This document shows positions 27,330-35,801 of a DNA stretch of 62,785 bases, piece after piece. The translations under genes were made by a program, and so were the position numbers. The DNA is taken from positions 1-62,785 of the forward strand of contig JAHFSY010000023.1 of assembly GCA_023269615.1 (NCBI GenBank), in the 5' to 3' direction. Numbering within the stretch: position 1 is the first letter of the stretch; each line of letters opens with the position of its first letter. Below the pieces are notes generated by a model, which made no database searches, was not told the origin of the DNA, and worked only from the letters and a program-made list of their open reading frames with translations. Source of the DNA: Verrucomicrobiota bacterium. Its GTDB lineage: Bacteria > Verrucomicrobiota > Verrucomicrobiia > JABWAM01.

Positions 27330-27662
27330 ATGAAAAAGAAGGCGTCCAAATCCAAGGCGAAAATTCCTGGCCGATTCACCCGCTTCGGGAAAAAACATCC
27401 GTCCATCATGCATGCGTACCAGGCTCTCGGCGCGGCGACCCAAAACGCAGGGCCGCTCACATCCCGCGAGCGCGCGCTGGCGAAGCTCGCGATTGCCGTC
27501 GGCGCGCGGATGGAGGGGGCGGTCCACAGCCACACGCGGCGCGCGCGGGAGGCGGGTTGTTCGGCTGAGGACATCCGCCATGTGGTGCTTCTCGCCACCA
27601 CCACGCTCGGTTTTCCTAGCATGATGGCCACCCTGTCGTGGGTGGATGACGTGCTGGACTAA
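27330..27662 (+). CDS. Carboxymuconolactone decarboxylase (AhpD-like) family protein
   Basis: The 110-residue protein has the all-helical CMD/AhpD fold, with a basic N-terminus (KKKASKSKAK), ALAKLAIAVGAR and the active-site region MEGAVHSHTRRA (61-72). The CxxC pair that gives AhpD its peroxidase-coupled reductase activity is replaced by Glu-Gly-Ala-Val, leaving only the following His residues, so a decarboxylase-like or other role is more likely. Its 3' end overlaps the convergent membrane-protein gene by 4 bp. Confidence 0.85.
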   Translation: MKKKASKSKAKIPGRFTRFGKKHPSIMHAYQALGAATQNAGPLTSRERALAKLAIAVGARMEGAVHSHTRRAREAGCSAEDIRHVVLLATTTLGFPSMMATLSWVDDVLD

Positions 27663-28066
27663 TCCTGCAGCGGAGGAATAAAGGCTTCCTCCTTTTCTTT
27701 TCTCTTCGCCTTCGCTTCGTCCCTCGGGGGAGGGATGAAGCGGGTGTCATGAACGGTTTTGAGGCGCTCTATTTCTTCATGAAGCTCATTATCGGGGAAA
27801 AACTGGAGCTTCTTGAGAAAGGGCCAGTACATGCGGCGCGTTGCCATGGGCATGGCCATCAGTTTGCGCTTGGTTTCCTCGCCGGGGTTGGAGCCCCATA
27901 CAAACGCCACGATCACCATTGCGACACCAAGGGTGATGATCATCCACGCCCAGATTGGGGGAAAGGCGTTTAAATAAAAATTCGCAGTTCCCATGAAGGA
28001 TCCGAACATGATGAGCGCGCCACCGGAGAGCAGCAGGCCAAAGGGAGTTGTGCGTGCGGAGTTCAA
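27659..28066 (-). CDS. Small membrane protein with two helices and charged tail
   Basis: This 135-residue hypothetical protein has two transmembrane helices (about 8-35 and 38-58; WAWMIITLGVAMVIVAFVWG) and a long cytosolic tail rich in Lys and Glu (RDEAKAKRKEKEEAF). The start is TTG at 28066 and no strong Shine-Dalgarno is seen. The gene overlaps the convergent CMD gene by 4 bp. The large glycosidase-like gene lies upstream on the same strand, 59 bp away, so the two may be cotranscribed. The function is unknown. Confidence 0.65.
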   Translation of the reverse strand: MNSARTTPFGLLLSGGALIMFGSFMGTANFYLNAFPPIWAWMIITLGVAMVIVAFVWGSNPGEETKRKLMAMPMATRRMYWPFLKKLQFFPDNELHEEIERLKTVHDTRFIPPPRDEAKAKRKEKEEAFIPPLQD

Positions 28067-28125
28067 TGGACTTCGCAGACCATAGACCCATCCATCCGTA
28101 AAATCAAGAAATCAAGGGGACCCTT

Positions 28126-30432
28126 CTACATTGGAAAAATCTGATGTGATCTCGCTGGAATTTCCTTTTCCATTTTTTGTCCGCGAAACTGGATTCGGAT
28201 TTTCTGTGGCGTGGCTTCGTGATTCACCGCCTGCACCCATGTCTTTCCGTCCGCCTCCACGTAAGGCACGGCGCCCACTTTTCCCGTGGCATGAAGGCGG
28301 AATTCCGTCCGGTCATCCGCAAGCTTCCGACACACGGCCTTGAACGCCTCCAGCACGCCCTCGTCGCCGGGATATTCCCAGGTCGTCCAGCAATAACACA
28401 CGCCTTCGCCAAGCCGATGCGCTGTGAGCACGGGCGCGTCGCCGAGCTTCAGGAGAACCTCGGCATTGCCACCCGTTTTCATGTTGGCGCCAGTAGCTGA
28501 AACCGAAATGTCCTTCAACGCCGTCACCCACGCGTCGTCGCCTTTTATCTCTCCGCTTTGTTTTTTTCCTCGTCCGGTGATCTCGAATCCCGCAACCGCC
28601 ATCGCCGCCTTCACGTCGAACTTGTAATTTCCATCCCACATGTCCTCGCGCCGAACGTGCGACGAAAGTTGGGGGAGGCCCAGGAGCAACGTCCCACCGC
28701 CTCGGACGTATTCGGAGAGCCTGGAGGCGAGGTCGGATGTCATCGTGTTCCAACCCGTGAGAATCAGCAGGCGGAATGTTTTCATGTGCGCAGCGGTCGC
28801 GCCGGCATGAAAACATTCGATGAGGCCGTACGGTGTGGAAGAAACACGGCAGGCGATGGCTTTGTCATCGAAGGGGTGCGTGGGGGGATAGAAAACATCA
28901 TAAATCCGCCAGCAGTGTTCGGGAGCACCCATTTTCCACACGGGATGCCACGCGTCATGCATGTGGACCCAGCGGCCATCCTCATTCTGTTCGAGGTGAA
29001 ATGAGCGACCCAACCCGTATACGCCGGCTTCCGAGTCGTGGCCCGGCCACCCGTCGAAGTGTCCCTTTACCATCGCGATGGAAACGACTGGCTCCCCCTT
29101 GCGCTCCACGGTGCGCGTCCACCGGCTGAATTCCGCAAGCGTTTCCTCGTGTCCTGCGGTGACAGGACGCTTTTCACGCGGCGCTTTCCCGCACACGAGC
29201 GATGTGCCCATCGGCTCGGCCTGCATATGAATTTCATCCGCGTCGAACAGGTACGAGATGTGCAGGGTGTCCCAGAGAGCTTCGGGCGAATCGGCATACT
29301 GCCCGATTCGATAAGCCCCGTACCAGATCGAGATCGCGCTCACGAATGGTTTTCCATGGGCGCGCGCCATGCCCCGCCCGCCGCCACACGCAATGCCCAG
29401 GGGCTCGGGCATGCCGGCGCAAAGCTCGAGCTGCGAAATGTCCGCGCCCGCATCGTAATTCTGGTGATGGTTCAAACTGTGTTCGAAAATCGCGACTGTT
29501 CGCATGCCCTTGCGCCGCAGCTCATCAAGACGCGGTTTCAAGCCCGCCCTGAAACGTTCCGCAGCATCGCGCATGTCGCTCGCTTCCGTGAAATACGCCA
29601 GCTTGCCGTATTGGGCCGAGCCGGCCTCGCCGAGCACGTATCCCTGCAGCGCCTCGCGCGTCGCGGGCTTCAGCCGCTTTACAAAATCATCGCTGTAAGG
29701 AAGCTCGCTTTTCCCCTGCCAGAAATAAGAGGCATACCCCTTGGACGTGGGGTGGTCGTAGTGTGTCGTCAGCCAGATTTTGCTCCCCCGTTCCGCCGCC
29801 AGGTCGAGCGCGCGCACAAACTGCGCCTCCACAAGCTCCTTGGGCTGTTCCATTGTGGCCACCCAGAAAATAAACGCGTCGGGTTCCAAGTCCCACGCCG
29901 CCAGTTCGCTCCGTTTCATGAGCGAGGCTGACTGCCACCAGCCGAGCGGCACGCTGCGCGGCGCAGAGGGCGGGGGAGTGGATGGCTTGGCCACTGTGCC
30001 ATTCAAAAGATAATCCGCCATGTTTGCCAGCAACGGCCCGCGGTAGTCATGTGAAAACAGGTAACAGTTGAAATGAAATCCCGAATCCGCCCACCAGCAA
30101 TACTCGCCCGCGTAACAAGCCTGCGTGATCACCTTTCCACCCTTCTGGACGAACGCCTCGATGATTTCAAACATGTCCGGAAGAAGCTGGTCCACGAACG
30201 GAAGCACGGCGATGCGATGACGCGGAAACTGCAGCGTCGAGCGCAGGGAGGCGTCCTCGACCAATTCATCGAAGGCGATTCCGGCTTCGCGCAACGAGTC
30301 GCGGGCTGCAGCCATCGGATCGTCCCACCGCGGGTTGATGCCGAGGTTGGGGCCGCTGATGCAAAGGTTGCGGAACTTGCGAGGCACTTCGCGCGGCAGG
30401 ACAAGGGCGACGTTCGGGGAGAATTGACTCAT
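28126..30432 (-). CDS. Large hypothetical protein, glycosidase-like with GATase1-type domain
   Basis: The 768-residue protein without signal peptide has an N-terminal class-I glutamine-amidotransferase-like region (RHRIAVLPFVDQLLPDMFE, FVQKGGKVITQA), a central part resembling TIM-barrel hydrolases (FEHSLNHHQNYDAGADISQ, SAISIWYGAYR) and a second Rossmann-like segment near 560-650 (RLLILTGWNTMTSDLASRL, VRGGGTLLLGLP) similar to the trimerisation domain of GH42 beta-galactosidases. No catalytic Glu pair can be placed with confidence. An intracellular glycan or glycoside role is an inference. The reaction is unknown. Confidence 0.6.
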   Translation of the reverse strand: MSQFSPNVALVLPREVPRKFRNLCISGPNLGINPRWDDPMAAARDSLREAGIAFDELVEDASLRSTLQFPRHRIAVLPFVDQLLPDMFEIIEAFVQKGGKVITQACYAGEYCWWADSGFHFNCYLFSHDYRGPLLANMADYLLNGTVAKPSTPPPSAPRSVPLGWWQSASLMKRSELAAWDLEPDAFIFWVATMEQPKELVEAQFVRALDLAAERGSKIWLTTHYDHPTSKGYASYFWQGKSELPYSDDFVKRLKPATREALQGYVLGEAGSAQYGKLAYFTEASDMRDAAERFRAGLKPRLDELRRKGMRTVAIFEHSLNHHQNYDAGADISQLELCAGMPEPLGIACGGGRGMARAHGKPFVSAISIWYGAYRIGQYADSPEALWDTLHISYLFDADEIHMQAEPMGTSLVCGKAPREKRPVTAGHEETLAEFSRWTRTVERKGEPVVSIAMVKGHFDGWPGHDSEAGVYGLGRSFHLEQNEDGRWVHMHDAWHPVWKMGAPEHCWRIYDVFYPPTHPFDDKAIACRVSSTPYGLIECFHAGATAAHMKTFRLLILTGWNTMTSDLASRLSEYVRGGGTLLLGLPQLSSHVRREDMWDGNYKFDVKAAMAVAGFEITGRGKKQSGEIKGDDAWVTALKDISVSATGANMKTGGNAEVLLKLGDAPVLTAHRLGEGVCYCWTTWEYPGDEGVLEAFKAVCRKLADDRTEFRLHATGKVGAVPYVEADGKTWVQAVNHEATPQKIRIQFRGQKMEKEIPARSHQIFPM

Positions 30433-30522
30433 GCCAAAGCTTATGCAGAGCCCCGAAGATTCAGCAAGAGGCTTTCATCCTCACAACGCACTTTAACTTT
30501 TGCCTTTCGGGTGGACTGGCGG

Positions 30523-30615
30523 GTGGAGGGCTCGCCTCCGTGCGAGCCTGGGTTGCGATGTGGGGGAGGTAGCGCCGTCGGCGACCCCCGAGGCGCGGAC
30601 GGAGCCGCGCCCTCC
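30523..30615. repeat. Family E inverted repeat
   Basis: Arms GTGGAGGGCTCGCCTCCG and CGGACGGAGCCGCGCCCTCC form an imperfect hairpin about 93 bp long; an inner palindrome GCGCCGTCGGCG lies near 30571. It is the only copy seen here. It occupies the 232-bp gap between the divergent 28126-30432 gene and the Sel1-repeat gene. Confidence 0.7.
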
Positions 30616-30664
30616 AAAAATAGGACATTGCATTTGCCTTTTGCAGATGTTTCATCTCTGCCGC

Positions 30665-31069
30665 ATGACCCCACTCGCCCGAAGCCGGCTTAAACTTGTC
30701 CTCGTGCTGCTTGTGCCGGCGACGGTCATGGTTTTCATGAGTGTTGTTTTCCCCCAGAAGAAAATTCCCCGCCAGACCGGGCCTTCCGCCGAGTTCAAGT
30801 TCGTGGAAGCCCGGGCACTCACGGGGGAGGCCCGTGCCGAGGCGATCCTGGGCGAGATGTATCGCACGGGCAGGGGAATCCCGCCCGACGGCGTGGAGGC
30901 TTTCAAGTGGTTCACCCTCTCCGCCGCGCAGGGATGGAAGGACGCCGAAAAATCACTCGCACTGATGTCCGCCCACATGACGCCCGCCCAGATCACCGAG
31001 GCAAAACGCCGCGCCGCCGAATTTGTCCCGCGCAAGCCCGAGCCCGAACAGGGAATTCCGTTAAGGTGA
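30665..31069 (+). CDS. Sel1-repeat protein with N-terminal membrane anchor
   Basis: The 134-residue protein has an N-terminal hydrophobic helix (LKLVLVLLVPATVMVFMSV) and then at least one clear Sel1/TPR-like repeat (AEAILGEMYRTGRGIPPDG, VEAFKWFTLSAAQGWKDAEK), an alpha-solenoid fold used for protein binding. The short length means one or two repeats only, fewer than in most Sel1 proteins. The ATG at 30665 or one six codons earlier could serve as start. It is convergent with the FecR-like gene. Confidence 0.75.
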   Translation: MTPLARSRLKLVLVLLVPATVMVFMSVVFPQKKIPRQTGPSAEFKFVEARALTGEARAEAILGEMYRTGRGIPPDGVEAFKWFTLSAAQGWKDAEKSLALMSAHMTPAQITEAKRRAAEFVPRKPEPEQGIPLR

Positions 31070-31099
31070 AGAGCTTCTTCTGAAAGCCGGATGTCAGCT

Positions 31100-32071
31100 T
31101 TATCCGGCCCTCAATCTCGGAAACCATTGCTTGAGCATTTTTGGGTCGAGTTGCAGGACGCCTTCCCTTGTGATCCCGGATGGCATGGGGGAATACGCGG
31201 TAAGTTTGTCAAAGACACGCGCGCGGTCGGTTCCTTCCACGCGGGAGAGAAGATGCCAGAGCGTGATGGAGTCGCGGATTCGTGATTCGGCTAGGATGAT
31301 TTCAAGGGCTTGCTTTTTATTTTTCTCAAAATCAAAGCGGGAAAGCGCCTCGATGAATTTCCCGCCGGCATCTGGAAAATACGGGGTGCCCAGCCCGACG
31401 CCTTTTTTTGTTTTGCATTGGGCGCCTGCCGGAACAATGGACTCGTGTCCTTCACGCTCGAAAGCGACCCAGCCCGTGGTGACCTGCAAAAATCCGTCGC
31501 CTTGCTTGTCGACCTCCAAGGTATAAGAACAACCCAGGTCCACGGTCAGCGCGGAGGGGGTCTCGACCAGGAAAAGTCGCGGGGGCGCCAGAACCGTGGC
31601 GTGAATTTTTCCGGAAGCCAGTTCGAGGCGGTGCTCCCGTTCGCTTGTACCCTTGATGCGGATCCGCGTTTGCGGGCTCACTTCCACCTGTCCAACCTTC
31701 GGGATGAAAAGGCGCGCCTTGGAAGATGTGTCGGTTTCCAGCCAGTCGCCCACAACCAGTTGCCCGGTCGTGGAAATGGACTGTGGGCCGCAGCGCAAAG
31801 TTCCCTGGAGCGCGGACACTTCCCATGCAGATTTGGGTTGATGAATCGGGGTGGGTTGATTTGCACGGAAAGAAAAAATGACGATTGCCGCGACTGCGGC
31901 CGCGGCGGCAAGGGTGGCCCAAAGCGAACCACGTGATGGGTCTTGTTGTGGCGGTAAATCGGGAAGTTTCCTTTTGGACTGCAGTGTTCCCAGAACATTT
32001 TCCAGATGCTGGATTTGGGGATCCGGTTTACCGCTCCGGTCCCACAGGTAATTGTCATTTTCGGCATTCAT
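31100..32071 (-). CDS. FecR-like anti-sigma/transmembrane regulator
   Basis: The 323-residue protein has a cytosolic N-terminus, a single transmembrane helix (about 50-67; LWATLAAAAAVAAIVIFSF) and a FecR domain outside (about 80-200; SALQGTLRCGPQSISTTGQ, VGDWLETDTSSKARLFIP, RLELASGKIHA). FecR proteins hold or activate a partner ECF sigma factor in response to an external signal. The ATG (32071) overlaps the sigma-factor stop (ATGA), so the pair is translationally coupled. It is last of four genes in a minus-strand operon starting at 34704. The input signal is unknown. Confidence 0.85.
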   Translation of the reverse strand: MNAENDNYLWDRSGKPDPQIQHLENVLGTLQSKRKLPDLPPQQDPSRGSLWATLAAAAAVAAIVIFSFRANQPTPIHQPKSAWEVSALQGTLRCGPQSISTTGQLVVGDWLETDTSSKARLFIPKVGQVEVSPQTRIRIKGTSEREHRLELASGKIHATVLAPPRLFLVETPSALTVDLGCSYTLEVDKQGDGFLQVTTGWVAFEREGHESIVPAGAQCKTKKGVGLGTPYFPDAGGKFIEALSRFDFEKNKKQALEIILAESRIRDSITLWHLLSRVEGTDRARVFDKLTAYSPMPSGITREGVLQLDPKMLKQWFPRLRAG

Positions 32072-32649
32072 GATGCGGCCTCCATTCCTAGTTTTTCGCG
32101 CAAAAGTTTCATGCCACGGCACAGCGTGACGCGCGCCGAGGCCGGCGTGAGTCCGGTCTGTTCTGCAATTTCGGGCCCCGTCATTCCTTCAACCAGTCGG
32201 AGGATCAAAATTTCACTGTACGTTTCCGGCAGCGAGCGGATCACGGAAAGAATCTCTGCCGCCTCGTGTGTCGGCGTGTTCGGCTCAACCATTTCCTCGT
32301 CGAGCTGGCTCATTTCGCGCCTGCCCCGGTAATGCGTCTGGGCCGCGCGACGGCTGATCGTGGCCAGCCAGGCGCCGAACGTGGCGTCGTCACGCAGGCT
32401 GTGCAATTTTTGATGCGCCGTGATGAAAACATCCTGGACAAGATCATCCACATCACTGCGCGGGACGCGGGACAGGATGATGCCGTGTACCATTTTGGAG
32501 TAGAGTCCATGGAGTGTAGCGAAAGCCGTGTCGTCCCCGCAGCGTGCCGACTCCACCAGCCGCAGCTCGGAAAAATCAACCATCGCTTTTTCCGGGGCAT
32601 TCGCTGGCGCGGATGATTCCATAAACGACCATGTCAACTCCATTGGCAT
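32068..32649 (-). CDS. RNA polymerase ECF sigma factor
   Basis: The 193-residue protein has the two ECF regions: sigma-2 with LVESARCGDDTAFATL and DVDDLVQDVFITAHQKL (about 30-90) and sigma-4 with LPETYSEILILRLVEGMT and a helix-turn-helix ending TPASARVTLCRGMKLLREK (about 130-185). It should direct RNA polymerase to a small regulon, probably including its own operon, under control of the coupled FecR-like protein. Several Met codons near the start make the N-terminus uncertain; 32649 is the longest. Confidence 0.93.
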   Translation of the reverse strand: MPMELTWSFMESSAPANAPEKAMVDFSELRLVESARCGDDTAFATLHGLYSKMVHGIILSRVPRSDVDDLVQDVFITAHQKLHSLRDDATFGAWLATISRRAAQTHYRGRREMSQLDEEMVEPNTPTHEAAEILSVIRSLPETYSEILILRLVEGMTGPEIAEQTGLTPASARVTLCRGMKLLREKLGMEAAS

Positions 32650-32672
32650 AGATCATTCAAGCATTCGTTGCC

Positions 32673-33299
32673 CTACTTCCCCTTCTTGGTTTTGAACTTC
32701 ATGCCCAATGCACCATTGCAGATGGCGCATTCCTCCACGTCGTCATCTTTGTAGCCGGGCGCAAAACTGTCCAACGAACCTTCTTCGCGAAACGATTTCA
32801 AAGATCGCATGCCTTGCTCCCGTCCAGCCTCCAGCCCGATCGTGTTTCCCCCGGTCAACTTCGTCCTCCTCCCCACCCACCGGCTCACCAGGCTGTTGAC
32901 CAGGGTCAGGCGTTCCTTGATGTTCGGGCTGTGGAGCAGGGCCTTCTCATCCTTTGTGAGGCCATTTCCGAACGTGTGCTCCTGCATTTGATATCCCGTG
33001 TGTTTGTATTTGGCAAAAACACCAACCGGTCTCTCCCGGTACGTCAACAAGGCGTGAAGGGCCGGCATGCAGATGGGGCATGAGTAAATGAAATGGATGT
33101 ATGCCCCCTTGTCTTTTTCCTTCCTCAACAGAATCTGATCCACATCCTCATTGGACACCCCATCTTCGTACAAGCCCTCGAGTACCGAGTGAAAAACAAA
33201 ACGGAAGGTTGCATCGAAGGGTGTGGATTCAGTCTCTTGTCCGAAAGATCGCGACAAACAGAACAGGACCACGGCTAGCGTCAGGAGGAATTTTTTCAT
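32673..33299 (-). CDS. Exported protein with two CxxC motifs
   Basis: The ATG at 33299 gives a 208-residue protein with a signal peptide (KKFLLTLAVVLFCLS to FGQ) and an AGGAGGAA-like sequence is absent. Two CxxC pairs are present, YSCPICMPAL near residue 75 and ECAICNGAL near the C-terminus, which could bind metal or haem or form disulphides. It lies 13 bp after the larger exported protein and 23 bp before the sigma factor, so it belongs to the same operon. The family is not recognised. Confidence 0.7.
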   Translation of the reverse strand: MKKFLLTLAVVLFCLSRSFGQETESTPFDATFRFVFHSVLEGLYEDGVSNEDVDQILLRKEKDKGAYIHFIYSCPICMPALHALLTYRERPVGVFAKYKHTGYQMQEHTFGNGLTKDEKALLHSPNIKERLTLVNSLVSRWVGRRTKLTGGNTIGLEAGREQGMRSLKSFREEGSLDSFAPGYKDDDVEECAICNGALGMKFKTKKGK

Positions 33300-33312
33300 A
33301 AGCGCGGTATGT

Positions 33313-34704
33313 TCATCCCTTGCCCGCACTTGCGAGCGTGGAGGCTTCGGAGTTCAATTTCTGAAGAGACTCCAGAATTTCCAACCCGCTTTTCTGGACG
33401 GATTGGTCCGTGTTTTTCGCGAGGGCGCAGCGCACGCATGGTTCGAGAAAACGTCCCAGATTCATGAGACGCGCCGTGGCGGCATCGCGCAGAGCATCAT
33501 TTTTTGAGAGGCGGTTTCGAAGGGCGTCCGTGATTTCCGCTTCTACTTTGGGTGTCAGATATTCAAGACGGCCCACCAGCACGCGAACGGTCGCGTCGGG
33601 TGTTGGCGTGATCTGGAGTGGCAGCACTTTGTCGGTGCATTCCCGGGCGACGATGTAAATCAGGCGGGAACCCTCGGTGGTGAACCACTGGCGGGACCAG
33701 GTCTTGACCATGGCTGCGGCTTCATCGTCAAAGAGTCCCTGCTGGACGAGAGAGGATTGAATCTGGGTTTTGATCTCCTGGACGACCACGTCCTTGTTTC
33801 GCAATGGGCTCTTGACCAGTGAGAGTTCGGCCGTTTGACCTCCACCAAGTTTGCCGAGCGATTGAAAACGTCCACCCTTCGGCGTCATTTCCAAGGCAAA
33901 CACCTGCGGCATGGCGTGCTGGCCCGTGTTGCGCACGAGGCTGCGACCGTCTTCCGAGGATTCAATTTTCACCGGCATGGAGAACGTGCCCAGCCCCCGA
34001 TAAAACAGATAGCGCTCGGTTTCAGGGAATGGCCCCATGCGGTTGGAAGCCGCAGCCGTGCCGGTTTTTCCGGCAACGAGGGCGGATACGGTCAAAGGTC
34101 CCGTGTGGGGGAGCGTGCGCACCGAGGCGGCATGGACTTCGCGGGCGTACTTCCACGGATTCGTGTCCTCGACCTGGTGAATTCCGCCCGGTGCCTGGCC
34201 TGTCCACGGGATCAATTCCGCATCCCACTCGAGAAACGAGCTTTCCACCTTGGAGATGTCGAGCGGCCCATCCTTGATTTTATTTTCGGCGGGTCCCAAC
34301 AGGTTGCTGACGGGATACCACTGGGTGATGAGACCGCCCATGAAATCGACCCGCACCCGGATTTTCTGGCTGGATTGCGTGTGAAAATAAATGACCGGGG
34401 TTTCCATTTTCTGGGTGACCTTGGAAGCCGGCACCTCCAGTCCCTTGTAGCCGTGGGCCCGCAGCGGGCACTCCCTGATTTTCGTGCGGGAATAAACGAA
34501 ATCCGGAAGGCTTTCCTCTTCGTGCTGCAACCCTTCCAATGCAGATCCGTTTGAACCCTGCATGGAGGTAAAGGTGCCCCACTCATGCACAACGAGTGGG
34601 CTTTTCTTTGCAAAAGGATCGTTGTCTGCAGCAGGCCTCTCGGTTGCAAAGACAAGGCAGGCCGGCAGAAGGATGCCCAGGAACGAGATGAGTTTTGTTT
34701 TCAT
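33313..34704 (-). CDS. Exported protein of the VHEWGTFTS type, function unknown
   Basis: The 463-residue protein starts at the ATG at 34704 with a signal peptide (LISFLGILLPACLVFA). The mature N-terminus has VVHEWGTFTSMQGSNG and KMETPVIYFHT, blocks I associate with large uncharacterised exported proteins of planctomycetes, verrucomicrobia and myxobacteria. The middle looks beta-rich (WYPVSNLLGP); the C-terminal 100 residues look helical, like HEAT repeats (LRDAATARLMNLGRFL). It is the first gene of the sigma/FecR operon. The role is unknown. Confidence 0.7.
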   Translation of the reverse strand: MKTKLISFLGILLPACLVFATERPAADNDPFAKKSPLVVHEWGTFTSMQGSNGSALEGLQHEEESLPDFVYSRTKIRECPLRAHGYKGLEVPASKVTQKMETPVIYFHTQSSQKIRVRVDFMGGLITQWYPVSNLLGPAENKIKDGPLDISKVESSFLEWDAELIPWTGQAPGGIHQVEDTNPWKYAREVHAASVRTLPHTGPLTVSALVAGKTGTAAASNRMGPFPETERYLFYRGLGTFSMPVKIESSEDGRSLVRNTGQHAMPQVFALEMTPKGGRFQSLGKLGGGQTAELSLVKSPLRNKDVVVQEIKTQIQSSLVQQGLFDDEAAAMVKTWSRQWFTTEGSRLIYIVARECTDKVLPLQITPTPDATVRVLVGRLEYLTPKVEAEITDALRNRLSKNDALRDAATARLMNLGRFLEPCVRCALAKNTDQSVQKSGLEILESLQKLNSEASTLASAGKG

Positions 34705-34858
34705 AGAATGCTTCGCATGGTTTGAATTTTGAGATCTGAGATGGCGGTCCTTAAGGTCAAAGACGCAACAACACGCCCAAGTGTTAACAGGCAATATGGA
34801 AATATTTGGCCCTTCGTTTTAGTGCTCGCAGGGGGGTGCGCGACAAAAAGTTGGTTTT

Positions 34859-34931
34859 CCCCGGTCGCCGCTGACAGCGGCTCCTACAAAACGCAGAACC
34901 GTGTAGGAGCCGCTGTCAGCGGCGACCGGGG
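34859..34931. repeat. Family A inverted repeat, perfect 29-bp arms
   Basis: The arms at 34859-34887 and 34903-34931 are perfect complements (29 bp; inner ends CGGCTCCTAC and GTAGGAGCCG) around a 15-base loop. Within each arm a smaller palindrome centred on CTGACAG or CTGTCAG recurs. It stands in the 345-bp divergent gap between the sigma/FecR operon and lemA. The rest of the gap is AT-richer and presumably holds both promoters, but no clear -35/-10 pair was found. Confidence 0.9.
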
Positions 34932-35049
34932 GTGCGAATCGAAGGGTGACCAGCAAATTTGTCGCGAACCTGTTCACAGGAAGCAGGTGGGTTTTCCTTG
35001 CTCCGGGGAGGGGCGGTGGTAGCATGCGGGTGTGTTTACGGGATAATCC

Positions 35050-35652
35050 ATGCCGCCCATTTTTTTAATCCTTGTGGCGCTCCTCGTGATCGTCGTTGTC
35101 GCGGGAGTTTTCAGCATCAGCATTTACAACCGGCTGGTTGCCTTGCGAAACCGGTTCAAGAACGCGTTCGCGCAGATTGATGTGCAGCTCAAGCGGCGCC
35201 ACGATCTGATTCCCAACCTCGTCGAAATCGCCAGCGGATACATGAAGCACGAGCGGGGAACGCTCGAGGCCGTCACTGCCGCGCGAAATGTGGCGGGTGG
35301 CGCGCGGGCGAAGGCCGCCGCCGATCCGGCCAATCCTGAAAATATGAAGGCGCTTGCCGCCGCGGAAGGCCAGTTGTCCATGGGGCTCAAGAGCCTCTTC
35401 GCGGTGGCCGAGGCCTATCCCGAGCTCAAGGCAAACCAGAACATGATGCAGCTGAGCGAGGAACTGACTTCCACTGAAAACAAGGTCGCGTTTGCGCGAC
35501 AGGCTTACAATGATTCGGTGATGACCTATAACACGTCACGCGAAGTTTTCCCCAACGTCCTCTTTGCCGGATTTTTCCACTTCGATGCGGCACCGCTCTT
35601 CGAACTCGAAAACGCAGCCGAACGAGAAGCTCCCAAGGTAAAACTTTCCTGA
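35050..35652 (+). CDS. lemA: LemA family protein
   Basis: The 200-residue protein has an N-terminal membrane helix (LILVALLVIVVVAGVFSI) and a cytosolic or periplasmic helical bundle with the LemA hallmarks YNRLVALRNRFKNAFAQID, QLKRRHDLIPNLVEIASGYM, AYPELKANQNMMQLSEEL, and RQAYNDSVMTYNT. The molecular role of LemA is not settled. It is often encoded beside an M48 or TPM-type protein, and here an M48 protease follows on the same strand after a 149-bp gap that contains an inverted repeat. Confidence 0.95.
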   Translation: MPPIFLILVALLVIVVVAGVFSISIYNRLVALRNRFKNAFAQIDVQLKRRHDLIPNLVEIASGYMKHERGTLEAVTAARNVAGGARAKAAADPANPENMKALAAAEGQLSMGLKSLFAVAEAYPELKANQNMMQLSEELTSTENKVAFARQAYNDSVMTYNTSREVFPNVLFAGFFHFDAAPLFELENAAEREAPKVKLS

Positions 35653-35679
35653 TCCGAGTGTACCCGGATTTTCATTTTC

Positions 35680-35774
35680 CTCCGTGCCCTTCGTGCCTCC
35701 GTGGTTTCATCGGCCGTTTTTTCTGGAGGCAGCGGGTATGCAGAATGAACCACGGAGGCACGGAGGACACGGAG
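35680..35774. repeat. Family G-related inverted repeat between lemA and the M48 gene
   Basis: Arms CTCCGTGCCCTTCGTGCCTC and AACCACGGAGGCACGGAGGA (continuing GTGGTT and CACGGAG) pair over about 27 bases with few mismatches. The loop is about 41 bases. The sequence pattern resembles the CTTTGTGCC-type repeats at 18163 and 52019 but with GGAGG motifs, so it is a related but separate type. Confidence 0.75.
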
Positions 35775-35801
35775 TTCTGAGAGAGGAAACCGGATTTTGA
35801 A

